Below are positions 45,688 to 52,636 of a stretch of DNA of 64,000 bases, one piece after another. The translations under genes and the position numbers were made by a program. Under the pieces are notes generated by a model. It was given only the letters and a program-made list of their open reading frames with translations. It was not told where the DNA came from and did no database searches. Source of the stretch: Aminobacter sp. AP02 (lineage in GTDB: Bacteria > Pseudomonadota > Alphaproteobacteria > Rhizobiales > Rhizobiaceae); the NCBI RefSeq assembly GCF_003148805.1, contig NZ_QGGX01000005.1, positions 124,001-188,000 on the forward strand. Direction: 5' to 3'. Every line of letters begins with the position of its first letter. The stretch's first letter is position 1.

Positions 45688-46464
45688 CTACCTCACCGGC
45701 GCCAACAAGGCGAAATGGGCGCCCTGTGGGTCCTGGCACTGCACGATCCACTGGCCGCCGGGAACCTCCATCGGCCCCATCAGCACCTTGCCGCCGCGAT
45801 CGGTCACGCGCTGGGCAGCAGCGTCGATCGCTGCCACGTTGAAGTAGAACTGCCAGACCGACATCGGGATTTGCTCGGGCCTGTTCATCATGCCGCCGAT
45901 CATGCCTTTGCCGGCGTTGAACATCTGGTAGATGCCCATCGCTCCCATGTCGAACTGGTCGTCCTTGCCCCAGCCGAACTGGCTCGAATAGAACTCGAGG
46001 GCCGCGCGCCAGTCGGTCGTATACAACTCGTGCCAGCCGACATGCCCCAGCGTATCCAGTGGCACTGACGGCTGCTCCGGGCCATTCGGCTGCAGAAACA
46101 TGAAAACCGCACCTTGCGGATCGGCGACGACGGCGAACCGCCCGACGCCCGGGATGTCGTCAGCTGGCCTGATGACGGAGCCGCCGGCCTTGGTCAGCGA
46201 CGCCACCGAAACGTCGATATCCTTGGTGTCGATGTAGCCGATCCAGGCGGGCGGCATTCCCATCTTCTTGGCCTCTTCGGGCAGGTCCATCAGGCCGCCG
46301 ACACCGCGGTCGCCGGCGTTGACCACGACGTAGCGCGGCATGTCGGCCGCCTTGTCGAAAGGCTCGGCCCGCCAGCCCACCACAGCAGTGTAGAAGGCCT
46401 CGGCGGCGTCGAGGTCGGTCGTCATCAGTTCGTACCAGAAGAAGGATTGCGGGGTATGGGGCAT
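45688..46464 (-). CDS. VOC-family protein with two glyoxalase-like domains
   Basis: 258 residues from the ATG at 46464, chosen for AAGGGAG 8-9 nt upstream; the frame opens earlier without a signal. Domain 1 begins FFWYELMTTDLDAAEAFYTAVVGW, domain 2 GHVGWHELYTTDWRAALEFYSSQFGW, and each ends in a typical DPQGAxF strand (ADPQGAVFMFLQ and CQDPQGAHFALL). It resembles the Mycobacterium 27-kDa antigen Cfp30B type, for which no reaction is established. It stands alone, divergent from the preT gene, with 268 bp between them. Confidence 0.9.
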   Translation of the reverse strand: MPHTPQSFFWYELMTTDLDAAEAFYTAVVGWRAEPFDKAADMPRYVVVNAGDRGVGGLMDLPEEAKKMGMPPAWIGYIDTKDIDVSVASLTKAGGSVIRPADDIPGVGRFAVVADPQGAVFMFLQPNGPEQPSVPLDTLGHVGWHELYTTDWRAALEFYSSQFGWGKDDQFDMGAMGIYQMFNAGKGMIGGMMNRPEQIPMSVWQFYFNVAAIDAAAQRVTDRGGKVLMGPMEVPGGQWIVQCQDPQGAHFALLAPVR

Positions 46465-46634
46465 GTCTGGCTCCCTTGCGTTTCCTGCCGTCAATCGTTG
46501 GCGCACGGATCTCCGTGGCGCGGCAGCACCATCATATGACGTGGACCCGGGCGGATTTCCGACAGGAAGCCGAAATTTACGCAGGGGCCGTAAGTATTCG
46601 AGATAAAAACCTGACAATCAAATTCATATTATTT

Positions 46635-46648
46635 TTGAGAGTTTTCAA
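46635..46648. promoter_or_regulatory. FNR-like dyad upstream of preT
   Basis: TTGA-GAGTTT-TCAA keeps the outer arms of a FixK/FNR box but lacks the preferred inner T/A or C/G pairs. It sits 17 bp left of the RutR-like site in a very AT-rich promoter region. It may be chance. Confidence 0.25.
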
Positions 46649-46664
46649 ATACTTAGCTCGAAAA

Positions 46665-46680
46665 TTGACCAATTGATAAA
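46665..46680. promoter_or_regulatory. RutR-like operator upstream of preT-preA
   Basis: TTGACCAATTGATAAA matches the E. coli RutR consensus TTGACCA-N2-TGGTCAA at 12 of its 14 fixed positions, with a perfect left half. It is 53 bp before the preT ATG. A rutR-like gene lies 5 kb away in the same locus. Confidence 0.6.
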
Positions 46681-46732
46681 AAAACAGAAAGTGCTACGCT
46701 TCCTCAAAACCAATAAAAACTGGGGAACTGGA

Positions 46733-48085
46733 ATGGCAGAAGGTCTTTTCAAGGAAGGCATAGTCGGCGGCCGCCTTGAGTCCGCTCAATATGCCGAAAA
46801 TTTTTCCGACCTGCACCCGCCTCTCGACAATCACGAGGCGCTGGTCGAGTCGGATCGTTGCTACTTTTGCTACGATGCGCCGTGCATGACGGCGTGCCCG
46901 ACATCGATCGACATCCCGATGTTCATCCGCCAGATTTCGACCGGAAATCCGCTCGGTTCGGCCAAGACTATCTTTGACCAGAACATCCTCGGCGGCATGT
47001 GCGCCCGCGTCTGCCCGACCGAGACCTTGTGCGAAGAGGTCTGCGTCCGTGAGGTCGCCGAAGGCAAGCCGGTGCAGATCGGCCGCCTGCAGCGCTACGC
47101 CACCGATGTGGCGATGGAGCAGGGCAAGCAGTTCTATAGCCGCGCAGCTCCGACCGGCAAGAAGATTGCCGTCGTCGGCGCTGGACCGGCTGGCCTTGCG
47201 GCTGCCCACAGGCTCGCCCGCTACGGCCATGAAGTGACCATTCTGGAGGCGCGGGAAAAGGCCGGCGGCCTCAACGAATACGGTATCGCCGCCTACAAGA
47301 GCACCGACGACTTCGCCCAGGCCGAAGTCGACTACGTCACATCGATCGGCGGCATCACGATCGAAAACGGCAAGGCGCTCGGCCGCGACTATCATCTCGC
47401 CGAACTTTCTGCGAGCTACGACGCGGTGTTCCTCGGTCTCGGCCTTGCGGGCGTCAACGCATTGCGCGCCGACGGCGAGGACGCCAATGGCGTTTCCAAC
47501 GCTGTCGATTTCATCTCCGTGCTGCGCCAGTCGAGCGATCTCGCCGGCCTGCCAGTCGGACGCCGTGTCGTCGTCATCGGCGGCGGCATGACCGCGGTCG
47601 ATGCTGCCGTGCAGTCCAAGCTGCTTGGTGCCGAGGAAGTGACGATCTGCTACCGCCGTGGCCAGGAGCACATGAACGCCTCTGCATTCGAGCAGGATCT
47701 CGCGGCCGCCAACGGTGTTGTCATCCGGCACTGGCTGCAGCCGAAGCAGGTCGTATCGGACGGCGGCAAGGTGGTTGGTATTGAACTCGAATACACCGCC
47801 ATGAAGGGTGACAAGCTCTCCGGCACTGGCGAGATCGTCCGGCTCGCCGCCGACCAGGTGTTCAAGGCGATCGGCCAAAGCTTCGAACCTTCCGCACTCA
47901 ACGGCAGCGGTGCTTCGATTGCCATGGAGGGTGGCCGCATCAAGGTCGACGCCGAAGGGCGAACATCGCTCAAAAAGGTCTGGGCCGGTGGCGACTGCAT
48001 CGCCGGTGGCGACGACCTGACCGTTTCGGCCGTGGCGCAAGGGCGCGACGCGGCTGAATCCATCAACCGCGCCTTGATGAGCTAA
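46733..48085 (+). CDS. preT: PreT, NAD(P)-binding subunit of dihydropyrimidine dehydrogenase
   Basis: 450 residues from the ATG at 46733. The N-terminal GltD-like domain has eight Cys for two 4Fe-4S clusters: 43, 46, 51, 55 (CYFCYDAPCMTAC) and 90, 94, 100, 104 (CARVCPTETLCEEVC). The FAD site is VVGAGPAGLAAA (147-158), and a second Rossmann motif VVIGGGMTAVDAA binds NAD(P)H. The C-terminal WAGGDCIAGGDDLTVSAVAQGRDAAE completes FAD binding. With PreA it reduces uracil and thymine to dihydro forms, the first step of reductive pyrimidine breakdown. preA starts 11 bp downstream. A RutR-like site lies in its promoter. Confidence 0.95.
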   Translation: MAEGLFKEGIVGGRLESAQYAENFSDLHPPLDNHEALVESDRCYFCYDAPCMTACPTSIDIPMFIRQISTGNPLGSAKTIFDQNILGGMCARVCPTETLCEEVCVREVAEGKPVQIGRLQRYATDVAMEQGKQFYSRAAPTGKKIAVVGAGPAGLAAAHRLARYGHEVTILEAREKAGGLNEYGIAAYKSTDDFAQAEVDYVTSIGGITIENGKALGRDYHLAELSASYDAVFLGLGLAGVNALRADGEDANGVSNAVDFISVLRQSSDLAGLPVGRRVVVIGGGMTAVDAAVQSKLLGAEEVTICYRRGQEHMNASAFEQDLAAANGVVIRHWLQPKQVVSDGGKVVGIELEYTAMKGDKLSGTGEIVRLAADQVFKAIGQSFEPSALNGSGASIAMEGGRIKVDAEGRTSLKKVWAGGDCIAGGDDLTVSAVAQGRDAAESINRALMS

Positions 48086-48096
48086 GGGAGGCTGAG

Positions 48097-49410
48097 ATGG
48101 CAGATATCAGAAACAATTTCGTCGGCATCAAGTCGCCCAACCCGTTCTGGCTGGCATCGGCGCCGCCCACCGACAAGGCCTACAACGTCATCCGTGCCTT
48201 CAAGGCCGGCTGGGGCGGCGTCGTGTGGAAGACACTCGGCGAGGAGGGGCCGCCCGTGGTCAACGTCAACGGCCCGCGCTACGGCGCGATCTGGGGCGCT
48301 GACCGGCGCCTGCTCGGCCTCAACAATATCGAGCTGATCACCGATCGCGACCTGCAGACAAACCTGCGCGAGATCAAGCAGGTCAAGATGGACTGGCCCG
48401 ACCGGGCGATCGTCGTGTCGCTGATGGTGCCGTGCATCGAGGAGGCCTGGAAGGCGATCCTGCCGGTGGTCGAGGAAACCGGCGCCGACGGCATCGAGCT
48501 CAATTTCGGCTGCCCCCACGGCATGTCGGAGCGCGGCATGGGTGCCGCCGTCGGCCAGGTGCCGGAGTATATCGAGATGGTGGTGCGCTGGTGCAAGGCC
48601 AACACCCGCATGCCGGTCATCACCAAGCTGACACCCAACATCACCGACGTGCGCAAGCCGGCGCGCGCCGCACTCGCCGGCGGCACCGACGCGGTGTCTT
48701 TGATCAACACCATCAACTCGATCACCGGCGTCGATCTCGACAGCTTCGCACCGCAGCCGACAATCGACGGCAAGGGTTCGCATGGCGGCTATTGCGGCCC
48801 GGCAGTGAAGCCGATCGCCATGAACATGGTGGCCGAGATCGCGCGCGATCCGGAGACGGCGGGCCTGCCGATCTCGGGCATCGGCGGCATCACCACCTGG
48901 CGCGATGCGGCCGAATTCATGGCGCTCGGCGCCGGCAACGTGCAGGTCTGCACGGCGGCCATGACCTACGGCTTCAAGATCGTGCAGGAGATGATCGCCG
49001 GCCTCGAGAACTGGATGGACGAGAAGGGACATCGCTCGCTCGACGATATCGTCGGGCGCGCCACGCCCAACGTCACCGACTGGCAGTATCTCAACCTCAA
49101 CTATGTCGCCAAGGCGCATATCGACCAGGACGCCTGCATCAAGTGCGGCCGCTGCCACATCGCCTGCGAGGACACCTCGCATCAGGCGATCACCAGCATG
49201 CTCGACGGCGTCAGGCACTTCGAGGTGATCGAGGAGGAATGCGTCGGGTGCAACCTGTGTGTCAATGTCTGCCCGGTCGAAGGCTGCATCACCATGGAGC
49301 CGCTGGCTGTCGGTGCCATGGACAAGCGCACCGGCAAGCCGGTTTCGCCCAACTATGCCAACTGGACGACGCATCCCAACAACCCGATGGCCAAGGTGGC
49401 GGCGGAGTAG
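48097..49410 (+). CDS. preA: PreA, FMN/Fe-S catalytic subunit of dihydropyrimidine dehydrogenase
   Basis: 437 residues. The N-terminal dihydroorotate-dehydrogenase-like TIM barrel binds FMN and pyrimidine, and the active-site loop is LNFGCPHGMSERGMG with the catalytic Cys. NSITGVDLDSF and GGYCGPAVKPIA are conserved in DPD. Two ferredoxin 4Fe-4S motifs follow at the C-terminus (CIKCGRCHIACE and CVGCNLCVNVCP), which receive electrons from PreT. The PreTA pair corresponds to the single-chain mammalian DPD. AGGGAGG precedes the start. Confidence 0.96.
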   Translation: MADIRNNFVGIKSPNPFWLASAPPTDKAYNVIRAFKAGWGGVVWKTLGEEGPPVVNVNGPRYGAIWGADRRLLGLNNIELITDRDLQTNLREIKQVKMDWPDRAIVVSLMVPCIEEAWKAILPVVEETGADGIELNFGCPHGMSERGMGAAVGQVPEYIEMVVRWCKANTRMPVITKLTPNITDVRKPARAALAGGTDAVSLINTINSITGVDLDSFAPQPTIDGKGSHGGYCGPAVKPIAMNMVAEIARDPETAGLPISGIGGITTWRDAAEFMALGAGNVQVCTAAMTYGFKIVQEMIAGLENWMDEKGHRSLDDIVGRATPNVTDWQYLNLNYVAKAHIDQDACIKCGRCHIACEDTSHQAITSMLDGVRHFEVIEEECVGCNLCVNVCPVEGCITMEPLAVGAMDKRTGKPVSPNYANWTTHPNNPMAKVAAE

Positions 49411-49421
49411 GGCGGCAAGCC

Positions 49422-49826
49422 ATGGACGACAAGAGCGAGGTTGTAGAACTCGCTCGAGCCTGGGCGGCGGCGATCGTTTCCAACGACGCCACCGCTATTG
49501 GCGACTTCATGACTGATGATTGGGTGATCGTCGGCCCCGATGGCGCGACTGGAAAGGCGGATTTTCTCGCCACGGTGCAGTCGGGCGATCTGACCCACGA
49601 CATGATGGATCCCGTTGGCGACCCACGCGTCGAGCTCTACGGCGCGACGGCGGTCTACTCAGCGCGCGTGGTCAACAGCGGCCATTTTCGCGGCCAGCCG
49701 TTCTCGGCGGACGAATGGACGAGTGATGTGTTTGTCCGGCACGGAAGCGGTTGGAAATGCGTGCTTAGTCATGTGACGCCCGCGACCAAGCAAGATGCAC
49801 CTGAACCGAGTGACCCCTCGGCTTGA
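49422..49826 (+). CDS. NTF2-like/SnoaL-type small protein (DUF4440 group)
   Basis: 134 residues from the ATG at 49422, 11 bp after preA. The cone-shaped NTF2-like pattern is seen: VVELARAWAAAIVSNDATAIGDFMTDDWVIVGPDG, then the strand VELYGATAVYSARVVNSG, and FVRHGSGWKCVLSHVTPA at the end. The family contains many proteins with unknown ligands and a few isomerases or hydrolases. Its position suggests co-transcription with preTA, but it is not a known part of pyrimidine catabolism. A much longer overlapping frame through preA is a shadow. Confidence 0.82.
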   Translation: MDDKSEVVELARAWAAAIVSNDATAIGDFMTDDWVIVGPDGATGKADFLATVQSGDLTHDMMDPVGDPRVELYGATAVYSARVVNSGHFRGQPFSADEWTSDVFVRHGSGWKCVLSHVTPATKQDAPEPSDPSA

Positions 49827-49857
49827 TCTCGGCCTGTTGCGGGCGGATGATGGCTGG

Positions 49858-50220
49858 ATGTAAAAGGTACTGGCATCGGCGGTTTTTTCTTTCGCGCCCG
49901 CGATCCGCAAGGACTTGCCCGATGGTATGCCTGTTATCTCGGCGTCGACCTCGTTCCCGACAGCTACGACAAGAGTCTTCGGCAACAGCTGGCCGCGGCG
50001 ACTGTGTTTGCGCCGTTTCCCGATGATACAGACTATTTCGGCAAGCCCGAGCAGCAATGGACGATCAATTTCCGCGTCGGCGATCTCGACGCGCTGGTGG
50101 CGCAGCTTCGCGCCGGCGGCATCGAGGTGAGGTCGATCCCGAGGCCTATCCCAACGGTCGTTCGCCCGGATCCATGATCCCGAAGGCAACCCCGTCGAGC
50201 TGTGGCAGCCGGCGGGCTGA
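49858..50220 (+). pseudogene. Glyoxalase/VOC-domain gene with two frameshifts and no start
   Basis: The first frame reads GTGIGGFFFRARDPQGLARW, then YLGVDLVPDSY and FGKPEQQWTINFRVGDLDAL, a normal VOC half. After GGIEV a lost base moves the match to VDPEAYPNGR in a second frame, and another lost base before HDPEGNPVELWQPAG moves it to a third, where the normal C-terminal strand and stop lie. The ATG candidate at the 5' end is also out of frame. The gene is therefore inactive, or the sequence has two single-base errors. It is between the preTA unit and the Rrf2 gene. Confidence 0.78.
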
Positions 50221-50271
50221 GCGCTCGACAGATCGGCATCGCTACCAGCGAATTTATTGCTACGCTTATTG

Positions 50272-50288
50272 TGGATAGAGAATATCCA
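50272..50288. promoter_or_regulatory. Perfect inverted repeat before the Rrf2 gene
   Basis: TGGATA-GAGAA-TATCCA is a perfect 6-bp dyad with a 5-nt spacer, 35 bp upstream of the chosen start. The size and place suit an Rrf2-family autoregulatory operator, probably covering the -10 region. Confidence 0.5.
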
Positions 50289-50323
50289 TGATACACGGAG
50301 TCCATGATTGTGAGGTGGCAACC

Positions 50324-50857
50324 ATGAAGCTTGGTGACGGCGTAGAAGCGGCGATCCATTGTGCAGCGATGCTGGCCGGCGTCGAGGGCGACGCCACGAT
50401 GCCGGGCACCGTGATGGCTGAGGCATTCGGGCTTTCGCCGAGCTATCTGCTCAAGCATCTCAAGGCGTTGACTGCCGCCAGGGTGCTGGAATCGGTTCCG
50501 GGGCCGAATGGCGGTTACCGCCTGGCGAAGCTGCCCGAGCAAATCACGCTGCTCGACATCGTGGTGGCGATCGAGGGCAGGGAGCCGGCGTTCCGCTGCG
50601 GCGAGATCAGGCAGAAGGGCAGCTACGCGCTCGACGCCTCGGCCTATGTGAAGCCCTGCGGCATCAACGTTGCCATGCTCAAGGCGGAGCGCGCCTATCG
50701 CACGGCACTTGCCGGCACGCGGCTCTCCGACATCGTTACCGATTTTACCGAGAATACCGATCAACGCATCGTCGCCGCCAGCTGCGCTTTCGTTGCGCTT
50801 AATCAGCGGCCGCAGAACTCCAAGGCAAAGACCATCAACGAAAGGAAGATGCCATGA
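50324..50857 (+). CDS. Rrf2-family transcriptional regulator
   Basis: 177 residues from the ATG at 50324, which follows GAGGTGG; an ATG at 50288 overlaps the candidate operator. The winged helix is clear: MKLGDGVEAAIHCAAMLAG, then PGTVMAEAFGLSPSYLLKHLKALTAARVLESVPGPNGGYRLAK in part, with the typical NGGYRLAK wing. The C-terminal half has Cys residues in FRCGEI and VKPCGIN, not the full IscR/NsrR three-Cys set, so Fe-S binding is doubtful but thiol sensing possible. Its stop overlaps the start of the AhpD-like gene (ATGA), so the two are translationally coupled. Confidence 0.9.
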   Translation: MKLGDGVEAAIHCAAMLAGVEGDATMPGTVMAEAFGLSPSYLLKHLKALTAARVLESVPGPNGGYRLAKLPEQITLLDIVVAIEGREPAFRCGEIRQKGSYALDASAYVKPCGINVAMLKAERAYRTALAGTRLSDIVTDFTENTDQRIVAASCAFVALNQRPQNSKAKTINERKMP

Positions 50858-51312
50858 AACCCAGGCTGAATTTCTATACCGCGGCCCCCGAACTGACGAA
50901 ACATCTGGTCTCGCTCACCAGCGCAATCAACGAATGCGGGCTTGAGCACAGCCTGCTGCACCTGATCAAGTTGCGCGCGTCGCAGATCAACGGCTGCTCC
51001 TATTGCGTAGACATGCATAGCCGCGAGGCCAAGCAGGACGGCGAGACCGAACAGCGCCTGTGGCTCGTCGCAGCGTGGAAGGAATCGCCGCTTTTCACCG
51101 AGCGCGAGCGAATGGCCTTTGCCTGGACGGAAGCGGTCACGAACATTGCCGATGCCGGCGTTCCGGCCGAACTTTATGCCGAAGCGCAAAAGCACTTCTC
51201 CGGGGGAGAACTGGTCAAGCTCACCATGGCGCTCGGCATGATCAACACCTGGAACCGCCTTTGCGTGACATTCCACGCCGTTCATCCGGTCGCTGAAGCC
51301 AAGGCCGCCTGA
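50854..51312 (+). CDS. AhpD-like/carboxymuconolactone-decarboxylase-family peroxidase-type protein
   Basis: 152 residues, all-helical. The redox motif Cys48-x-x-Cys51-x3-His55 (NGCSYCVDMHSREA) with the preceding LLHLIKLRASQING is the AhpD signature. In AhpD these Cys reduce peroxiredoxin or peroxides directly. The Rrf2 gene overlaps it by 4 bp, and a DoxX membrane protein gene follows, a trio often seen in proteobacterial redox stress cassettes. The likely role is detoxification of peroxides or reactive aldehydes, possibly sensed by the Rrf2 Cys. The substrate is unproven. Confidence 0.9.
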   Translation: MKPRLNFYTAAPELTKHLVSLTSAINECGLEHSLLHLIKLRASQINGCSYCVDMHSREAKQDGETEQRLWLVAAWKESPLFTERERMAFAWTEAVTNIADAGVPAELYAEAQKHFSGGELVKLTMALGMINTWNRLCVTFHAVHPVAEAKAA

Positions 51313-51339
51313 TCCAATAACCGAGAAAGCCATTCTGCA

Positions 51340-51361
51340 GCGATCGCCAGAAGGCGATCGC
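51340..51361 (+). promoter_or_regulatory. Perfect hairpin just before the DoxX gene
   Basis: GCGATCGCC-AGAA-GGCGATCGC forms a 9-bp perfect stem with a 4-nt loop, ending 4 nt before the GGGGGA ribosome site. It may limit read-through or translation of doxX relative to the AhpD-like gene. Confidence 0.45.
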
Positions 51362-51374
51362 CAAGGGGGATTTT

Positions 51375-51746
51375 ATGTTCGACATTTCGACACTGGCATT
51401 TGTAGGCCGCCTGCTTCTTGGCGGCGCCTTTGTTTTCGCGGGCCTGCGCAATATCGCCAACGCGACGTTCCTCGCCGGCATGATGACCACGCGCGGCGTG
51501 CCGCAGGCGAGGCTGGTGCGGTGGGGCGGGATCGTGCTGCAGATCGTCGCCGGGGTGATGCTGGTCGTCGGTCCCTGGACGGCATTTGCCGCAGCCGCCC
51601 TGATCGCATTCTTGCTGGTTGCGACCGTCATGTTCAACAATTTCTGGGATCATCAGGGACCGGATCGCGCTTCGCGCATCAACGGCGTGGTCAGCAATGT
51701 GGCGCTTGCCGGCAGCTTCTTGCTGGTGATCGCAGCGGGGCAGTAG
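51375..51746 (+). CDS. DoxX-family membrane protein
   Basis: 123 residues with four predicted membrane helices, and the DoxX start ISTLAFVGRLLLGGAFVFAG, where RLLLGGAFVFAG is the usual N-terminal consensus. The NNFWDHQGPDR loop near 88-98 is also conserved in this group. DoxX proteins act with redox enzymes (in mycobacteria with SseA and SodA) at the inner membrane, but the reaction is unknown. It ends the Rrf2-AhpD-DoxX cassette and converges with rutR, 18 bp apart. Confidence 0.88.
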   Translation: MFDISTLAFVGRLLLGGAFVFAGLRNIANATFLAGMMTTRGVPQARLVRWGGIVLQIVAGVMLVVGPWTAFAAAALIAFLLVATVMFNNFWDHQGPDRASRINGVVSNVALAGSFLLVIAAGQ

Positions 51747-51764
51747 GCCGGCAAAGAAACCGAT

Positions 51765-52415
51765 TCAGGTTTTCGGCCTAAGCCCTTCAACAAACAGCTG
51801 TTCGAGGAAGCGTGCGGCGTCCTCGAAACGGCCTTCGCCGCCACGGTCGGGGCCGAGCACGGCGCGGACCTGGACGTCGAAATCGGCATAGTGCTGGGTC
51901 GTTGCCCAGATGGCGAAGATGAGGTGCCAGGGGTCGGCCTTGGCGACCTTGCCCGCGCGCATCCAGCCCTTGATGACCTCGACCTTTTCGTCGACCAGCG
52001 TTTTCAACTCGCCTTCGAGCATCGACATGATGCGCGGGGCGCCTTGCAGGATCTCGTTGGCGAAAAGCCGGCTTTCCCTGGGAAAATCGCGCGCCATCTC
52101 AAGCTTGCGCCTGATGTAGCTCCTGAGCTCCGTCATCGGGTCGCCGATGTCGTCGAGCTCCTTCAGCGGAGCAAGCCAGGTGTCGAGCAGCCGGTGCATC
52201 AGTGTTTCGTGGATGTCTTCCTTGCGGCGGAAATAATAGAGCAAATTCGGCTTCGACATGCCCGCCGCTTCGGCGATCTGGTCGATGGTCGAACCACGGA
52301 AGCCATTGGTCGAAAACACTTCAAGTGCTGCTTCGAGGATGACTTCGCGCTTTTCCTGCTGGATGCGCGTACGGGTGCGCGGTGTCGAGCCTTCCATGGT
52401 CATGACGTCCCGCAT
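51765..52415 (-). CDS. rutR: RutR-like TetR-family regulator of pyrimidine catabolism
   Basis: 216 residues. The helix-turn-helix is TIDQIAEAAGMSKPNLLYYFRRKEDI, and the ligand domain closely parallels E. coli RutR in WLAPLKELDDIGDP, IRRKLEMARDFPRESRLF, IFAIWATTQHYADF and EGLRPK. RutR binds uracil or thymine, which releases it from DNA. Here it faces the aminotransferase gene, and two sites close to the RutR consensus flank the locus. It therefore very likely represses preTA and the downstream degradation genes until pyrimidines are present. Starts at 52403 or 52397 are equally possible. Confidence 0.9.
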   Translation of the reverse strand: MRDVMTMEGSTPRTRTRIQQEKREVILEAALEVFSTNGFRGSTIDQIAEAAGMSKPNLLYYFRRKEDIHETLMHRLLDTWLAPLKELDDIGDPMTELRSYIRRKLEMARDFPRESRLFANEILQGAPRIMSMLEGELKTLVDEKVEVIKGWMRAGKVAKADPWHLIFAIWATTQHYADFDVQVRAVLGPDRGGEGRFEDAARFLEQLFVEGLRPKT

Positions 52416-52542
52416 TCGAGGGAGGGCGACAGCACTCTCTGGACCAATCCGCTGGACCAGTTCTTGCCGACCTGTGGAGCGCGTCTGTGAAGCCGCATTT
52501 CCGGTAGTAATCCCTTGACCGCCGAAGCGGCGGTGCTAACGT

Positions 52543-52558
52543 TTGTCCAATCGGTCAA
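52543..52558. promoter_or_regulatory. RutR-like operator between rutR and the aminotransferase gene
   Basis: TTGTCCAATCGGTCAA agrees with the E. coli RutR consensus TTGACCA-N2-TGGTCAA at 12 of 14 fixed positions and is a near-perfect dyad. It lies 78 bp before the aminotransferase start. A further TTGACC half-site is at 52515-52520. Confidence 0.62.
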
Positions 52559-52636
52559 AAAATTGCGTAACACAAAAACGCACCGATGACCAAGCGTTGG
52601 CCGTACTGAAACAGGGGAAGAAAGGAAAGCTTGGTC

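Noticed and set aside
48082-49374. A 430-codon minus-strand frame over preA
   Set aside because: preA has all catalytic and Fe-S motifs in its own frame; the other is His/Asp-rich shadow sequence.
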